DNA of 64,000 bases from Cohnella rhizosphaerae (lineage in GTDB: Bacteria; Bacillota; Bacilli; Paenibacillales; Paenibacillaceae): contig NZ_JAPDIA010000001.1 in NCBI RefSeq assembly GCF_029525575.1, forward strand, positions 62,001-126,000. Direction: 5' to 3'. Below, one piece after another: positions 49,098-58,470 of the stretch. A program made the position numbers and the translations under genes. Position 1 is the first letter of the stretch. Each line of letters starts with the position of its first letter. The notes under the pieces are model-generated. The model worked only from the letters and a program-made list of their open reading frames with translations, did no database searches and was not told the origin of the DNA.

Positions 49098-49646
49098 TTA
49101 CTTAAATCCCTGATCCTTTTCAGCTCTTTCAAATTCATAATCTATGGTTATACCTGAAATCGTCTTGTTATCTAATTCAAAAATTAACTTTTTTGTACCT
49201 TTTAAATATGTAAGTTTATTATCTGTTTTTTCACTGGGTTTACCATATACGTTGATTAAGTCCTCTGAACTGTCTCCCACTTTAACTCCTCTTGCAGTTG
49301 AAATTGTATATAATTGAAGACCCGCTATATAATCTCCTTCAAGTGGATTATGCCCATCACCCATGATTGTTATTTGAATTTCCGTATTTGTGCGACTAGG
49401 GTAATGTAAGTTCCATCTGGAGTATCCATTCTCGGGACCTTGACTAACCAAACCATAGTTATTTTCTACATCTTCATTGCTAATACCTAATAAGGAATCA
49501 ATCTTTGGTAGAATAGTTTCGTTTATTTGTTTATTCATATACGAAATACTAAAGTCCTCTTCAGAAAGTGGTTGAGGATGGTTCTCTCTCTGACACGCGG
49601 TCAAAATAAATAAACAATAAAATATAAAGAACAAATATGATCTCAT
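49098..49646 (-). CDS. Lipoprotein (cassette gene)
   Basis: About 182 residues. ATG at 49646 follows AAGGAGG and gives MRSYLFFIFYCLFILTAC, a lipoprotein signal with lipobox LTAC. The mature part (GVKVGDSSEDLINVYGKPSE) resembles small beta-rich lipoproteins with a GKP motif, found in bacilli with unknown role. It ends 22 bases before the core of site 4. Confidence 0.75.
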   Translation of the reverse strand: MRSYLFFIFYCLFILTACQRENHPQPLSEEDFSISYMNKQINETILPKIDSLLGISNEDVENNYGLVSQGPENGYSRWNLHYPSRTNTEIQITIMGDGHNPLEGDYIAGLQLYTISTARGVKVGDSSEDLINVYGKPSEKTDNKLTYLKGTKKLIFELDNKTISGITIDYEFERAEKDQGFK

Positions 49647-49663
49647 AAATCCTCCTTGTTTTC

Positions 49664-49833
49664 GCATAACGTTCCCGTATTCACGACGCCGAGAGGCTTA
49701 AGGACCGAAGGTCCGGCTGCGCGCCAGCGCAGTTAGCCTCGCAGGTGTGTCCGCCTCAATCCACATCCCCGAATTCCATCGGGCGGACCGAGAGGCGACG
49801 AAGTCGACCCGATGCGTGAATACATTGTTATAT
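49664..49833 (-). repeat. attC-like site 5
   Basis: Cores GCATAAC and GTTATAT. Arm 1 GGACC/GGTCC, arm 2 CTGCGC/GCGCAG, arm 3 TCCGCC/GGCGGA, arm 4 GGCGAC/GTCGACC. Confidence 0.88.
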
Positions 49834-49847
49834 GATGCACCAGACTT

Positions 49848-50448
49848 CTATGAACTACTCACAAAATATCTTGTTTGAATAGATCCGTCTAAAATTACTC
49901 CAATACCTATGTATCTATTCTGATATTCTCGCTTCAAAAGCTCGCTTGGATTGATTTCTTTATAACTGTATATATTATCCGGCCAACTTTGGGTTTCAGA
50001 GATCAACCCTAAAACATCATTCTCTATTGCAACTGCACCAGCATATCCGTGAAAATGTTCAAGCATCTCAGAAAGGTAGTTAATATAATAATGATATTCA
50101 TCCTTTTTTAATTCCTAACTGTCCCCATTCAGGAGCATCAAATTCACTCCCAAAGAAACAAAAATTCAATAAAATTGTATCTTTTGCTACTTTCGATATG
50201 TATATTACTGATTTTCTTTTGCATTGTATGTTAGCGAGGATATTAATACTAGTTGAATGAATCCGATTTGATGAGCTATCTTGTTCATCATACAAATATC
50301 CAATTTCAAATTGGTTTATCTTATCTTCTAAATTCTCCTCTAGGATTGATACACTTTTATGATTTGAAAGCCTTGTGATAATTTTATAGATCTTATCTTC
50401 TTGTATTAAAAGACTAATTTCTAGAAATGGTCCACCCTGTAACCACAT
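49848..50448 (-). CDS. Hypothetical cassette protein (frameshifted)
   Basis: About 200 residues after removing one base from the six-T run at 50104-50109, which joins LGIKK to DEYHYYINYLSEMLEHF. It starts MWLQGGPFLEISLLIQ with ATG at 50448 behind GGAGGAA. Beta-rich, no membrane segment, no known family. Confidence 0.65.
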
Positions 50449-50478
50449 GTTTTTATTCCTCCGCTCTTCGGGTGTTTC

Positions 50479-50627
50479 ACATAACGCTTCCAGGCTTAGG
50501 ACCGTAGGTCCTGCTGCGCGCCAGCGCAGTTAGCCTCGCAGGTGTGTTCTCCTGAATCCGCTCCCCCCGCAATCCCTCTGGCGGACCGAGGGGCCGCATG
50601 CTCCGAAGCGTGAATACATTGTTAGGT
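50479..50627 (-). repeat. attC-like site 6 (left inner arm deleted)
   Basis: Cores ACATAAC and GTTAGGT are kept, and the right inner arm CGTGAATAC is intact, but the left arm GTATTCACG and following bases are gone (TAACGCTTCCAGGCTTAGG). Arms 1-4 remain. It is probably defective. Confidence 0.85.
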
Positions 50628-50640
50628 GAAGTTATCGTCT

Positions 50641-51123
50641 TCAAGAGTAGCCTTCAAAAGTTTTTATCGCTTCTACTGCTCTCTTCCTTACATATTCAAC
50701 ATAGTCTTCTGAAAATTTATATAATAGAGCTCTCACTTCAGGTTTGCGATCTTCAACTTTGATAAGATAATGAGCAAATTGCCATCTAGCATCATTATCA
50801 GAATATTTAAGAGCTTCTTCTGCCAAAAACAAATAGTTATTAGTTCGTTCACTCAACTTTTCAATTATTGTTTCACATTCATTGTCTCTAGCAATTATGT
50901 ATAATAAGTTATTTATTGTTCTTTGATCCCATTGATCATAGCTCGTCGTTTCTAATAAAGTAATAACCAAAGTAGTTAGTAACGACCAATTGGGATAGCT
51001 CACTTCCCATTCATAGCTTTGTTTTTCATTTTTTGACCATTTCCAAAATTCATCTACTTGCTCATCAACTTTAGTAAAGATGCTCTTTGATTGGTCATTA
51101 ATTATTTTATATAGATCTTTCAA
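50641..51123 (-). CDS. Hypothetical helical-repeat cassette protein
   Basis: About 160 residues, entirely helical (LFLAEEALKYSDNDARWQFA, then KFSEDYVEYVRKRAVEAI), like HEAT-repeat proteins. TTG at 51123 has GAGGTGA seven bases before; a GTG at 51132 is in frame but lacks a site. The function is unknown. Confidence 0.7.
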   Translation of the reverse strand: MKDLYKIINDQSKSIFTKVDEQVDEFWKWSKNEKQSYEWEVSYPNWSLLTTLVITLLETTSYDQWDQRTINNLLYIIARDNECETIIEKLSERTNNYLFLAEEALKYSDNDARWQFAHYLIKVEDRKPEVRALLYKFSEDYVEYVRKRAVEAIKTFEGYS

Positions 51124-51158
51124 TGAGATCACCTCACAAATTGCCCTTCGATAACTTC

Positions 51159-51323
51159 ACCTAACGTTACCGTATTCACGACGCCGAGAGGCAGCTTAAG
51201 GTCACGAAGTGGACGGCTGCGCGCCAGCGCAGTTAGCCTCGCAGGTGTGTCCGCCTGATTCCGCTCCCTCGAATTGGCGGACCGAAGGGCCGCAGGCCCC
51301 GAAGCGTGAATACATTGTTATAG
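51159..51323 (-). repeat. attC-like site 7
   Basis: Cores ACCTAAC and GTTATAG. Arm 1 GGTCAC/GTGGAC, arm 2 CTGCGC/GCGCAG. The loop of arm 3 is shortened. Its right half and the following bases match those of site 1, in front of the same coiled-coil gene. Confidence 0.88.
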
Positions 51324-51402
51324 GATGTATCGGCCTTCTCTGAAATGCTTACTAAATCCTTTTTTTTGTAAATTAAACAATACTGATTCCTTGATTCCTT
51401 CA

Positions 51403-51411
51403 TGCTATAAT
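51403..51411 (+). promoter_or_regulatory. Extended -10 promoter of the coiled-coil cassette gene, copy 2
   Basis: TGCTATAAT, as in copy 1, with the same surrounding sequence. Confidence 0.65.
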
Positions 51412-51436
51412 ATTAATTATGAAAGGTGGGTTTGTT

Positions 51437-51727
51437 TTGGATCAGATTTCAAAACAGATTCTTGAAGAAATTGTTAATCTTAAAGCTGAAATTCAACAAA
51501 TTAGTCAAAATCAAGTTATCTTAAATCAAAATCAAAGCCAGACTGCCATTCAAGTTAATAGTATTTATCAAGCCATTGTGCGGCTTGAAGACGGACAACC
51601 TAAAGATATTTTCGCACTTCTCGAAAAAATCAACAACGACTTCTTTGACAAAGAAGCTGAAATTGCTGCCCTTAACAAACGTGTATTTCGTTTAGAATCC
51701 GATTTCGAGAAATTTAATAGACAGTAA
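51437..51727 (+). CDS. Coiled-coil protein (reverse-oriented cassette, copy 2)
   Basis: Near-identical to the gene at 47045, differing by about three residues (Ile to Asn, Phe to Leu, Asp to Ala). It has the same TTG start, promoter and terminator and the same flanks up to the repeat sites. The two copies are 4.4 kb apart and separated by five other cassettes, which fits cassette duplication and movement rather than simple tandem duplication. Confidence 0.75.
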   Translation: MDQISKQILEEIVNLKAEIQQISQNQVILNQNQSQTAIQVNSIYQAIVRLEDGQPKDIFALLEKINNDFFDKEAEIAALNKRVFRLESDFEKFNRQ

Positions 51728-51731
51728 TATC

Positions 51732-51760
51732 AAGTCACTATTGAGTGACTTTTATTTTTT
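51732..51760 (+). terminator. Terminator of the coiled-coil gene, copy 2
   Basis: AAGTCACT/AGTGACTT stem followed by TTATTTTTT, identical to copy 1. Confidence 0.85.
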
Positions 51761-51773
51761 CTGCCGATATTTC

Positions 51774-51943
51774 CTATAACGTTACCGTATTCACGCGCCG
51801 AGAGGCTTAAGGTCACGCAGTACCGGCTGCGCGCCAGCGCAGTTAGCCTCGCAGGTGTGTCCGCCTGATTCCACTTCCTCGAAGTCCATCTTGCGGACCG
51901 AGGATCGGCGAAGACGATCCGAAGCGTGAATACATTGTTATAC
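51774..51943 (-). repeat. attC-like site 8
   Basis: Cores CTATAAC and GTTATAC. Arm 4 is GATCG/CGATC, shared only with site 19, which borders the second copy of the same gene. Arms 1-3 differ from site 19. Confidence 0.88.
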
Positions 51944-51977
51944 GATGTTAATGCCATCTTTGAAATACAATCAATAA

Positions 51978-52493
51978 TTATCGGCTTGTGAATTCTTTAA
52001 TTTTCTTAAGCCTGCTGAGTTCAATTCTTCCTGTGACAGCTTGTAGTAAGTCTTCCCCTTTCCAATAGTCATATTGCTTAATTTCGTGATATTCAAATAT
52101 CCTTATCCAGCTCTGTTCTTTTGTTTTTAAGAACGTTCCGTTAGCAAGTTTATTATCTTCTTCTTCAGAAAGGGTAAGGTAGTCATTGTTTAACACGATA
52201 TGCCATGCCATAAAATCAGAAATAAGAACTTCATCTTTATTAAGTTCAGCTTCAATCAATACGCCTTGTTGTCCCTTTCCTAACCTGCCACCAATCCTCA
52301 AATCAGGCCTCTTGGTCCAAAGCCAAATAGGAAATTCTCCTTTATAGTAAATAAGCCGCTTCTTCATTTCATTCATCATCCATCTATAGCTGACTAACCA
52401 ATCCTTATCAATATATTTTGGATTCCCAACAAGATAGCCCGATGTTACAGCTTGATCCCAAGCTTCTAGCGATTGAATAGTCCAGAATTTCAT
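51978..52493 (-). CDS. DUF3841 protein (cassette gene, copy 1)
   Basis: 171 residues of the DUF3841 family: MKFWTIQSLEAWDQAV, YRWMMNEMKKRL, WLWTKRPDLRIGG, VLISDFMAWHIVLNN. The family is widespread in Firmicutes and has no known activity. ATG at 52493 follows AGGTGAAAG and is 27 bases from the core of site 9. A second copy begins at the right end of the window (63591). Confidence 0.85.
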   Translation of the reverse strand: MKFWTIQSLEAWDQAVTSGYLVGNPKYIDKDWLVSYRWMMNEMKKRLIYYKGEFPIWLWTKRPDLRIGGRLGKGQQGVLIEAELNKDEVLISDFMAWHIVLNNDYLTLSEEEDNKLANGTFLKTKEQSWIRIFEYHEIKQYDYWKGEDLLQAVTGRIELSRLKKIKEFTSR

Positions 52494-52519
52494 CTTTCAC
52501 CTAGCTTTGCATTAATATC

Positions 52520-52683
52520 GTATAACGTTCCCGTATTCACGACGCCGAGAGGCTTAAGGTCGCGTAGCGACCGGGTCCGACAGGACTTAGCCTCGCAGGT
52601 GTGTCCGCCTGATTCCGCTTCCCCGAATTCCATCTGGCGGACCGAGGGGCCGCAGGCCCCGAAGCGTGAATACATTGTTATAC
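52520..52683 (-). repeat. attC-like site 9
   Basis: Cores GTATAAC and GTTATAC. Arm 1 GGTCGC/GCGACC, arm 2 GTCC/GGAC instead of the GCGC type, arm 3 TCCGCC/GGCGGA, arm 4 GGGGCC/GGCCCC. Confidence 0.9.
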
Positions 52684-52697
52684 GACGGATCCCTGGG

Positions 52698-53153
52698 CTA
52701 CTTACATTCATTTTGACTGCATTTCATGTTTGTATAGTACGGCCTAAATCCAGCCTTTTCCCAAAATTGTTTTCCTCTTGGGTTTGATTCTAAGACATCT
52801 ATTATCATGCTTTTAACTTCTGTAAAACGCTCTTGTTTTAAAAGAGCTATTCCCTTAAGGCCATAACCTCTATTTCGTTCTTCTCTCTTTATAAAGTATT
52901 GTCTTATGTAGACTTCCTTTTTTGTGTCATCAAATGAATTCATTTGAAATTTATATACTGCATATCCTACGATCTTTTCCTGGAAGACTAACAAATCGGC
53001 ATCCCATCCATGACTTAGCCAATTCAACATTCTATCTTGCAATTGAGTAATATTCATGGGGTTTGTACTGCCTTCATCTTCAATAAGTTGAAAGTTCATT
53101 TTAGCAATAATTTCAACATCATTTGTTGTAGCTGATTTTAATGCTAATACCAT
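52698..53153 (-). CDS. GNAT acetyltransferase (cassette gene)
   Basis: 151 residues with GNAT layout: LKSATTNDVEIIAKMNF (first strand and helix), IVGYAVYKF, EVYIRQYFIKREERNRGYGL (strand 4 and acetyl-CoA pyrophosphate loop), and FWEKAGFRPYYTNM at the end. The loop RNRGYG departs slightly from Q/RxxGxG/A. GNAT genes are frequent integron cassettes and may modify antibiotics, proteins or metabolites. ATG at 53153. Confidence 0.85.
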   Translation of the reverse strand: MVLALKSATTNDVEIIAKMNFQLIEDEGSTNPMNITQLQDRMLNWLSHGWDADLLVFQEKIVGYAVYKFQMNSFDDTKKEVYIRQYFIKREERNRGYGLKGIALLKQERFTEVKSMIIDVLESNPRGKQFWEKAGFRPYYTNMKCSQNECK

Positions 53154-53203
53154 ACAAACCAGTCCTTCTCATGAATGGGTTTAAACAAAGACTTCGATCT
53201 GTC

Positions 53204-53371
53204 GTATAACGTCCCCGTATTCACGACGCCGAGAGGCTTAAGGTCACGAAGTGACCGGCTGCGCGCCAGCGCAGTTAGCCTCGCAGGTGTGTCCGCCTGA
53301 ATCCGCTTCCTCGAAATCCACTTGGCGGACCGAGGGGCCGCAGGCCCCGAAGCGTGAATACATTGTTATAA
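53204..53371 (-). repeat. attC-like site 10
   Basis: Cores GTATAAC and GTTATAA. Arm 1 GGTCAC/GTGACC, arm 2 CTGCGC/GCGCAG, arm 4 GGGGCC/GGCCCC. Confidence 0.9.
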
Positions 53372-53399
53372 GATGTTGGCGCCTTCCCGAGACACTATC

Positions 53400-53424
53400 A
53401 AAAAACTCCGCTTTCGCGGAGTTA
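53400..53424 (-). terminator. Terminator of the ATPase cassette gene
   Basis: AACTCCGC pairs with GCGGAGTT around TTTC; the minus strand continues in a run of T. It directly follows the reconstructed stop of the ATPase gene. Confidence 0.85.
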
Positions 53425-53731
53425 ACTAGTGACTGACTTCGTTTAATTCAACTTTTTCAATTCGTTCCATTGTATTTTTTTCCAGTATGGTTCTGATACA
53501 TAATAAATAAAGTGGATCGGTAAACAACCATGAATTTCCTTTAGGAGTTTTTTTTAATTGGAGCGTCATCATATTCGGAAATTGCTTTCAGTGTTTGGCC
53601 TACACTTAATTTGACCCCTTGTGTCGAATTCGGAAAGTGGTTTCTTAGTAGGTTTTCTACATCCGTTGTAGTAAATGTACTTGTTTCAATCTGTCCTAGT
53701 GAAAAAAGAACTTGATTTCGTCTTCCGACGG

Positions 53732-55285
53732 CAGAAATTTTGCAAAGACTCGAGTGGGGTAGGAAAAGGAGGGGAATTTTACAAAAGAAAGAGGCTCCTG
53801 TAACGTAGAGTTTACGACAACACCTACGGTAAGGAGACCTCTTGAATACAATCGTAAGCAATGAAAGGGTTGTTCGTCAAGTTTTAGGGGTGTTGGGACA
53901 GCACAATACCGCTTTAAAGAGCGATGCCTATGCGAAAAAGCTCTTTGCTTGGAACACAACGCTTCTCTATCTGGAAGGGATCCTGCAGAAGCGAAATGCC
54001 GTGGGTGAGATTGCGCAACACTTATCCAGTACACCCTGGATGCAGAAATGGACGAACCTTTCGTCAATCGACGGTTCAGCGCTCAACCGCAGATTACGTC
54101 AGCTGTCAACCGATGTGCTGAAACAGACGTATACGGACTTGGTGGCGCGGTATGCTCGAACATTCGGACTCCCACGTCCGCTGAAGCATTTTGGTCCGCT
54201 GGCTGCCGTAGATGCGACTGTCCTCACGTTGGGAAAAGTCCGCGGCGAGTGGGCTTACCAGCAAAAGGGCCACAACGCCGTTAAAATGCACGTCAGCTTG
54301 GACCTGACCGGCGAAAAAAGCGCAGTACCCAGCCGCGTGGTGCTATCGACAGCTTGTGTGGCCGACCTGGACCGGGAAGTGACCGGAGCCCTAGTGACGC
54401 GCAGTGAAGCCACGCACCTACTGGACCGCGGCTATATCGACTACGGACAGTTCCTGCGTTGGAACCGGGAGAAGATTCGCTTTGTGGCACGGCTGAAGGC
54501 CAATAGTAAAGTGAAAGTCATCCTTCAAAAAGAGGATGTCGGCCCTTCCATCGAACAGGATGCACAGGTCGAGCTGACCGATTCGAAAACAGGTGAAACG
54601 GGAATTTTTCGGCTGGTGACTTATTCGTTCACGGATCAAAAAAGGCAAGTTGCACCGTGTACGGGCGCTCACCAATCGCTTCGACGTTTCGGCTGAGGAT
54701 ATCGCGCAGATGTATCGTTACCGGTGGAAGGTGGAACTTTTCTTTAAGTTTATGAAGCAACAGCTACGCCTGAAGAAACTGTACAGCACCAAAGAACAAG
54801 CCGTATGGAACCAAATCTACTTGAATCTCATCGCCTATTTGCTGGTGGAGCTATGGCGGCAAGGGCATGCACCGACGATGGATCGCGGCGAGTTCATCAC
54901 CCTGCTCAGGGCGTATCTGAGAAAGCCGATGGAGGCCTTGCTCGCGGTGCTCCACCGCCCAAAGGAACGAACAAGCCGGGGACGGCGCAAAAAAGGGAGG
55001 ACGGCCGCGGATTCGCCCCAAGCGCTTGAAGCCGCAGCGCATCCTGTACAAGTAAGCGAACTACAACTAAATGAGGCATGACCAAATCTAAATTAAAAGT
55101 GGTGTTGTCGTAGCTTAGATGAGGCGGGGCTTTTTTTGCGCCTATTCGCATCTGCCACCCTCAAAATCGCCTTCATGGCGGCGACCATCTAACACCTTTC
55201 GCTTCTCAAGCGTGCCCTCAACTCTCCGGGGAGGAAGATGCGCTAGTAGATTGGCTACGAGCAGTACTTGTTTGCAAAATTTCTG
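53732..55285 (+). mobile_element. IS4-family insertion sequence in the ATPase cassette
   Basis: 1,554 bases bounded by perfect 15-base inverted ends CAGAAATTTTGCAAA, with a 9-base target duplication TTCCGACGG at 53723-53731 and 55286-55294. The duplication shows a recent insertion. Confidence 0.93.
53842..55081 (+). CDS. IS4-family transposase (frameshifted)
   Basis: About 413 residues. The C-terminal IS4 signature is YRYRWKVELFFKFMKQQL (Y-x2-R-x3-E-x6-K), with catalytic Asp in AAVDATVLT and LLDRGYIDY. TTG at 53842 follows AAGGAG. A +1 in the six-A run at 54638-54643 breaks it into two frames; corrected it reads DQKGKLHRVRAL. It may be active if the break is a sequencing error. Confidence 0.88.
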
Positions 55286-56347
55286 TTCCGACGGTTGTTT
55301 CTTTTGAATTCATAATGTTATCAATCACAACATAGTTTTTTGATAATGATTTTGCCACCCATTTTTGATCTGCTAAGTTTAAATATTGATCTTTAGCGCT
55401 CCAATTATTTTCCTCACAAAAATAACATACTTCTAAACAATATTCATGTAATCGTTGGGGAATGCCGTTAGTTACCCAAGCAATATGGTCTTCATACTTT
55501 TTATATAGAGAGCTGGATTCGAAGTTAATCATCAATTCTTCAATAAATCCACTCTTTATAAAAGAAGTTACTTGATCTGCATTCAACCTAGTAACTTCGG
55601 AAATTTCCGACAATCGATTAGATATCGTAGTTAAATTTTTAGTTTTTGAGAAGTATTCAATAATCCCCGATGGAACACCTACTATAACAAACTTCACGTT
55701 ATATTGCGCATATCTCCTATCGTCTAGTAAGACAATAAGATTGCCCAATTCATCCATTAATTTCTCACTATGAAAAATTGTTTCTAAGTTGTCAAATACT
55801 AATACCGAAACTTGTTTTTTTGGATTTCTTATATAGATGTTTGAAAAGCAATTCAACAGGGTCTTGCTCACTTACACTGAATTCACCTACAAACTCTAGC
55901 TGCCCTTTTGCTATGCCTGCGGAAAGTTCACCTGCTTTTTTCTCACTATACCCAGTTTTTCTTGTGGGTTGTAAACTTGAGTGGACCATCTTTATTTCTT
56001 CTGTGATACTCCCATATCTTGCGGCGTTTGCTAAGTTAATAACCTCGTAATTTATATTCATATCAGATAACACTTTCTTATACAACCACGATTTCCCGCA
56101 TCCACTTTCCCCATGGATTATTACATGCTTTGTCCCTAGAAGTTCCCTTTTCAAATCTTTTTCTAGTCTAGGACGAGAGATATACATATCACTATTCACT
56201 TCAGGTTTTCTCGGAGTAAAAACCTCATGTGGTAGTTTTCTTTTATTAAATAAACCCATACCTTCACCCCAAGTTATCTTTCAAATATTTCCTTTAAACC
56301 CATCGTACTAAATAAATTTACTCTTATCAATGATTTGCGCCAATTTC

Positions 56348-56511
56348 TTATAACGTTTCTGTATTCACGACGCCGAGAGGCTTAAGGTCGCGTAGCGACC
56401 GAGTCCGTCAGGACTTAGCCTCGCAGGTGTGTCCGGCTGTAATCCACTTCTTCGAAATACATCTGACGGACCGAGGGCCGCTAGGCCCGAACCGTGAATA
56501 CATTGTTAGCT
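56348..56511 (-). repeat. attC-like site 11
   Basis: Cores TTATAAC and GTTAGCT. Arm 1 GGTCGC/GCGACC; arm 3 shortened to TCCG/CGGA; arm 4 GGGCC/GGCCC. Confidence 0.88.
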
Positions 56512-56635
56512 GGAGTAACCGGCCTCTCGAAATAATTACAATATCTTCTCAATTAGTTTCATTTCGTCTTTTAAATTTGATTGTATTATTTCATTCCATT
56601 CATTCGAATTAATAATCTTTGTGGGAAAGCCACTA

Positions 56636-57100
56636 TTATTTAATAAATAGTATTTCAGTTGAAGGTAGCTGCTCAGAGGAAAATCTTGTGCATACCACTG
56701 TGTTGTCCAATTTGAAATAAACTCTGAGCCAGCAATTCATATCTGGCAAATTGAAAAAATAAACGAAGTCGAAATTGAAATAAGAATAACTTGTTTTATA
56801 GATGGAATCACTTCTATTTGAAGGTAAATTAGAATTTAAGGAACGCTGTAATTTAAATGAATTCATTACATTAATAGTACAATCAATGGAAGATCTACTG
56901 AGGAAGCATGGATTACTTGGATATAGAAAATTTTTCACTTCATCAGATGGAACCAGTTCAGACATTAAGGATTCGATTGACTTAGCTAGGCCTATTAATG
57001 GTTCAGTAAGATAACTTGAGTCAATATAGATTTCTGATTTTCCAATTTGAAGATAGATATCGGCCCATCCAATACTCCGAAGACAATATGTAAAAATCAA
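56636..57100 (-). CDS. Hypothetical cassette protein
   Basis: About 155 residues from TTG at 57100, six bases after AGAGGTGAG; a GTG inside site 12 also opens the frame but without a ribosome site. Contains YCLRSIGWADIYLQIGKSE and SYSYFNFDFVYFFNLPD. The end is uncertain: another frame, one base off near 56735, continues well as FISNWTTQWYAQDFPLSS to about 56540, so a frameshift is possible. No known family. Confidence 0.6.
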   Translation of the reverse strand: MIFTYCLRSIGWADIYLQIGKSEIYIDSSYLTEPLIGLAKSIESLMSELVPSDEVKNFLYPSNPCFLSRSSIDCTINVMNSFKLQRSLNSNLPSNRSDSIYKTSYSYFNFDFVYFFNLPDMNCWLRVYFKLDNTVVCTRFSSEQLPSTEILFIK

Positions 57101-57142
57101 TTTTGTCTCACCTCTTGCTTTATTAATGCACTCGGTTATTTC

Positions 57143-57308
57143 AGCTAACGTTTCCGTATTCACGACGCCGAGAGGCTTAAGGACCGAAGGTCCGGCTGCG
57201 CGCCAGCGCAGTTAGCCTCGCAGGTGTGTCCGCCTGATTCCGCTTCCTCGAAATCCATCTGGCGGACCGAGGAGCCGCAGGCTCCGAAGCGTGAATACAT
57301 TGTTATAC
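57143..57308 (-). repeat. attC-like site 12
   Basis: Cores AGCTAAC and GTTATAC. Arm 1 GGACC/GGTCC, arm 4 GGAGCC/GGCTCC. Confidence 0.9.
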
Positions 57309-57333
57309 GTAGTTACTGCCTTCTTTGAGAAAC

Positions 57334-57753
57334 TTACGAGAAAAAAATGATTATGAATAATATTGTAATTGTAGTCGAAATCATCAGAATTATAGGGCTT
57401 AAGAAAAACAATAGAATACTGAATTTTCTTTTTGGTCTAAGTATTAATGAATTCACTACAAACCAAGTAACGAAGTGTACTAAACCTATATATTGTTGAG
57501 AAGAGTTTAAAGTACTCGAACGAACCCCCTCTATTGGAAAACTAACTATCCAAAGCGTCATATACAATGGAATACCTAGAATAATGTTTAAGATTATATA
57601 CAACTGTATTCTTCGTTTAGTGAGGCTATTATTCTTATTCATTAATTTATTTACAATTATCTGTTGAGAAAGACCAATGATAAAGCTACCCCCTAGCAAT
57701 AAGTAAAAATAAATCCGCTTATCTATAACTGAATTACTAAATAATATTAGCAC
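57334..57753 (-). CDS. Small membrane protein (cassette gene)
   Basis: About 139 residues with four membrane helices (YFYLLLGGSFIIGLSQQIIV, LYIILNIILGIPLYMTLWIV, FVTWFVVNSLIL, ILLFFLSPIILMISTTITIL). The frame is open further upstream to about 57837, where AAAGGAG lies, but no usual start codon follows it; a duplicated GAATATCTCTC there suggests a local rearrangement. The start is therefore uncertain. No known family. Confidence 0.6.
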   Translation of the reverse strand: MLILFSNSVIDKRIYFYLLLGGSFIIGLSQQIIVNKLMNKNNSLTKRRIQLYIILNIILGIPLYMTLWIVSFPIEGVRSSTLNSSQQYIGLVHFVTWFVVNSLILRPKRKFSILLFFLSPIILMISTTITILFIIIFFS

Positions 57754-57850
57754 CAGAATAAACCATGTTATGTAAATTGAAATAGAAATAATTCTAAAGA
57801 GACTGAATATCTCTCGAATTGAATATCTCTCCTTTCTTTGCAGTAATTAC

Positions 57851-58017
57851 GTATAACGTTACCTTATTCACGACGCCGAGAGGCTTAAGGACCGAAGGTC
57901 CGGCTGCGCACCAGCGCAGTTAGCCTCGCAGGTGTGTCCGCCTGACTCCACTTCCCCCGAATTCCATCTGGCGGACCGAGGAGCCAAAGGCTCCGAAGCG
58001 TGAATACATTGTTAGAT
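57851..58017 (-). repeat. attC-like site 13
   Basis: Cores GTATAAC and GTTAGAT. The left inner arm has one change (TTATTCACG). Arm 1 GGACC/GGTCC, arm 4 GGAGCC/GGCTCC. Confidence 0.88.
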
Positions 58018-58021
58018 GAAG

Positions 58022-58438
58022 TTATTGCCTTCCCGTTTTGCTCACAGAGTTTTTGTCCCATCTTTCAATGATTGGATAAATCAGGCCACTAAAAGTACCC
58101 GGTATAAGGAAGAAGAAGAACATCCATCTAATATCAAGCCATAAGACAAATAATACTATCAAACCTACTACAAAACTAAGAGATCCTAAAAGAATCGACG
58201 ACATATATATTTCAGCCTTACTACTTATTTTTTTTAAAATCATATCTTTCAAGTAACTTAAAGGCAGTATAAAAACTAAATTATAGATCCATATTAGTCC
58301 TGTAATTCCTAAAATCATTAATATAACGTTACTGACTTTCATAGAATTTGAACTGAAATACAATATGCTACTTACCAGTAACGAACAGAAAAAAGCCGCG
58401 GTAAGACAATTAGTTATCTTGTCATAAAATTTTTCCAT
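58022..58438 (-). CDS. Small membrane protein (cassette gene)
   Basis: 138 residues with four membrane helices (LTAAFFCSLLVSSILYF, VILMILGITGLIWIYNLVF, MSSILLGSLSFVVGLIVLFV, WMFFFFLIPGTFSGLIY). ATG at 58438 follows AAGGAGCG and lies 33 bases from the core of site 14. The stop is only five bases from the core of site 13. No recognised family. Confidence 0.72.
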   Translation of the reverse strand: MEKFYDKITNCLTAAFFCSLLVSSILYFSSNSMKVSNVILMILGITGLIWIYNLVFILPLSYLKDMILKKISSKAEIYMSSILLGSLSFVVGLIVLFVLWLDIRWMFFFFLIPGTFSGLIYPIIERWDKNSVSKTGRQ

Positions 58439-58470
58439 TTCGCTCCTTAAAATTACTCTGCAATAATTTC

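Larger units (their letters stand above)
53427..56259 (-). pseudogene. AAA-type ATPase gene split by an insertion sequence
   Basis: A P-loop ATPase starts MGLFNKRKLPHEVFTPRK at 56259 and shows Walker A GESGCGKSWLYKK, Walker B VLVFDNLE, an arginine-rich sensor region and a helical lid. A +1 in the seven-T run at 55815-55821 interrupts it. At ETTVG an IS4-family element (53732-55285) has inserted; the gene resumes on its other side as RRNQVLFSLGQIETSTFTTT and, after a +1 in the eight-T run at 53548-53555, ends ELNEVSH at 53427. The last few residues read from 55294 into the element are foreign. Before the insertion this was a cassette of about 1.3 kb, large for the array. Confidence 0.82.
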
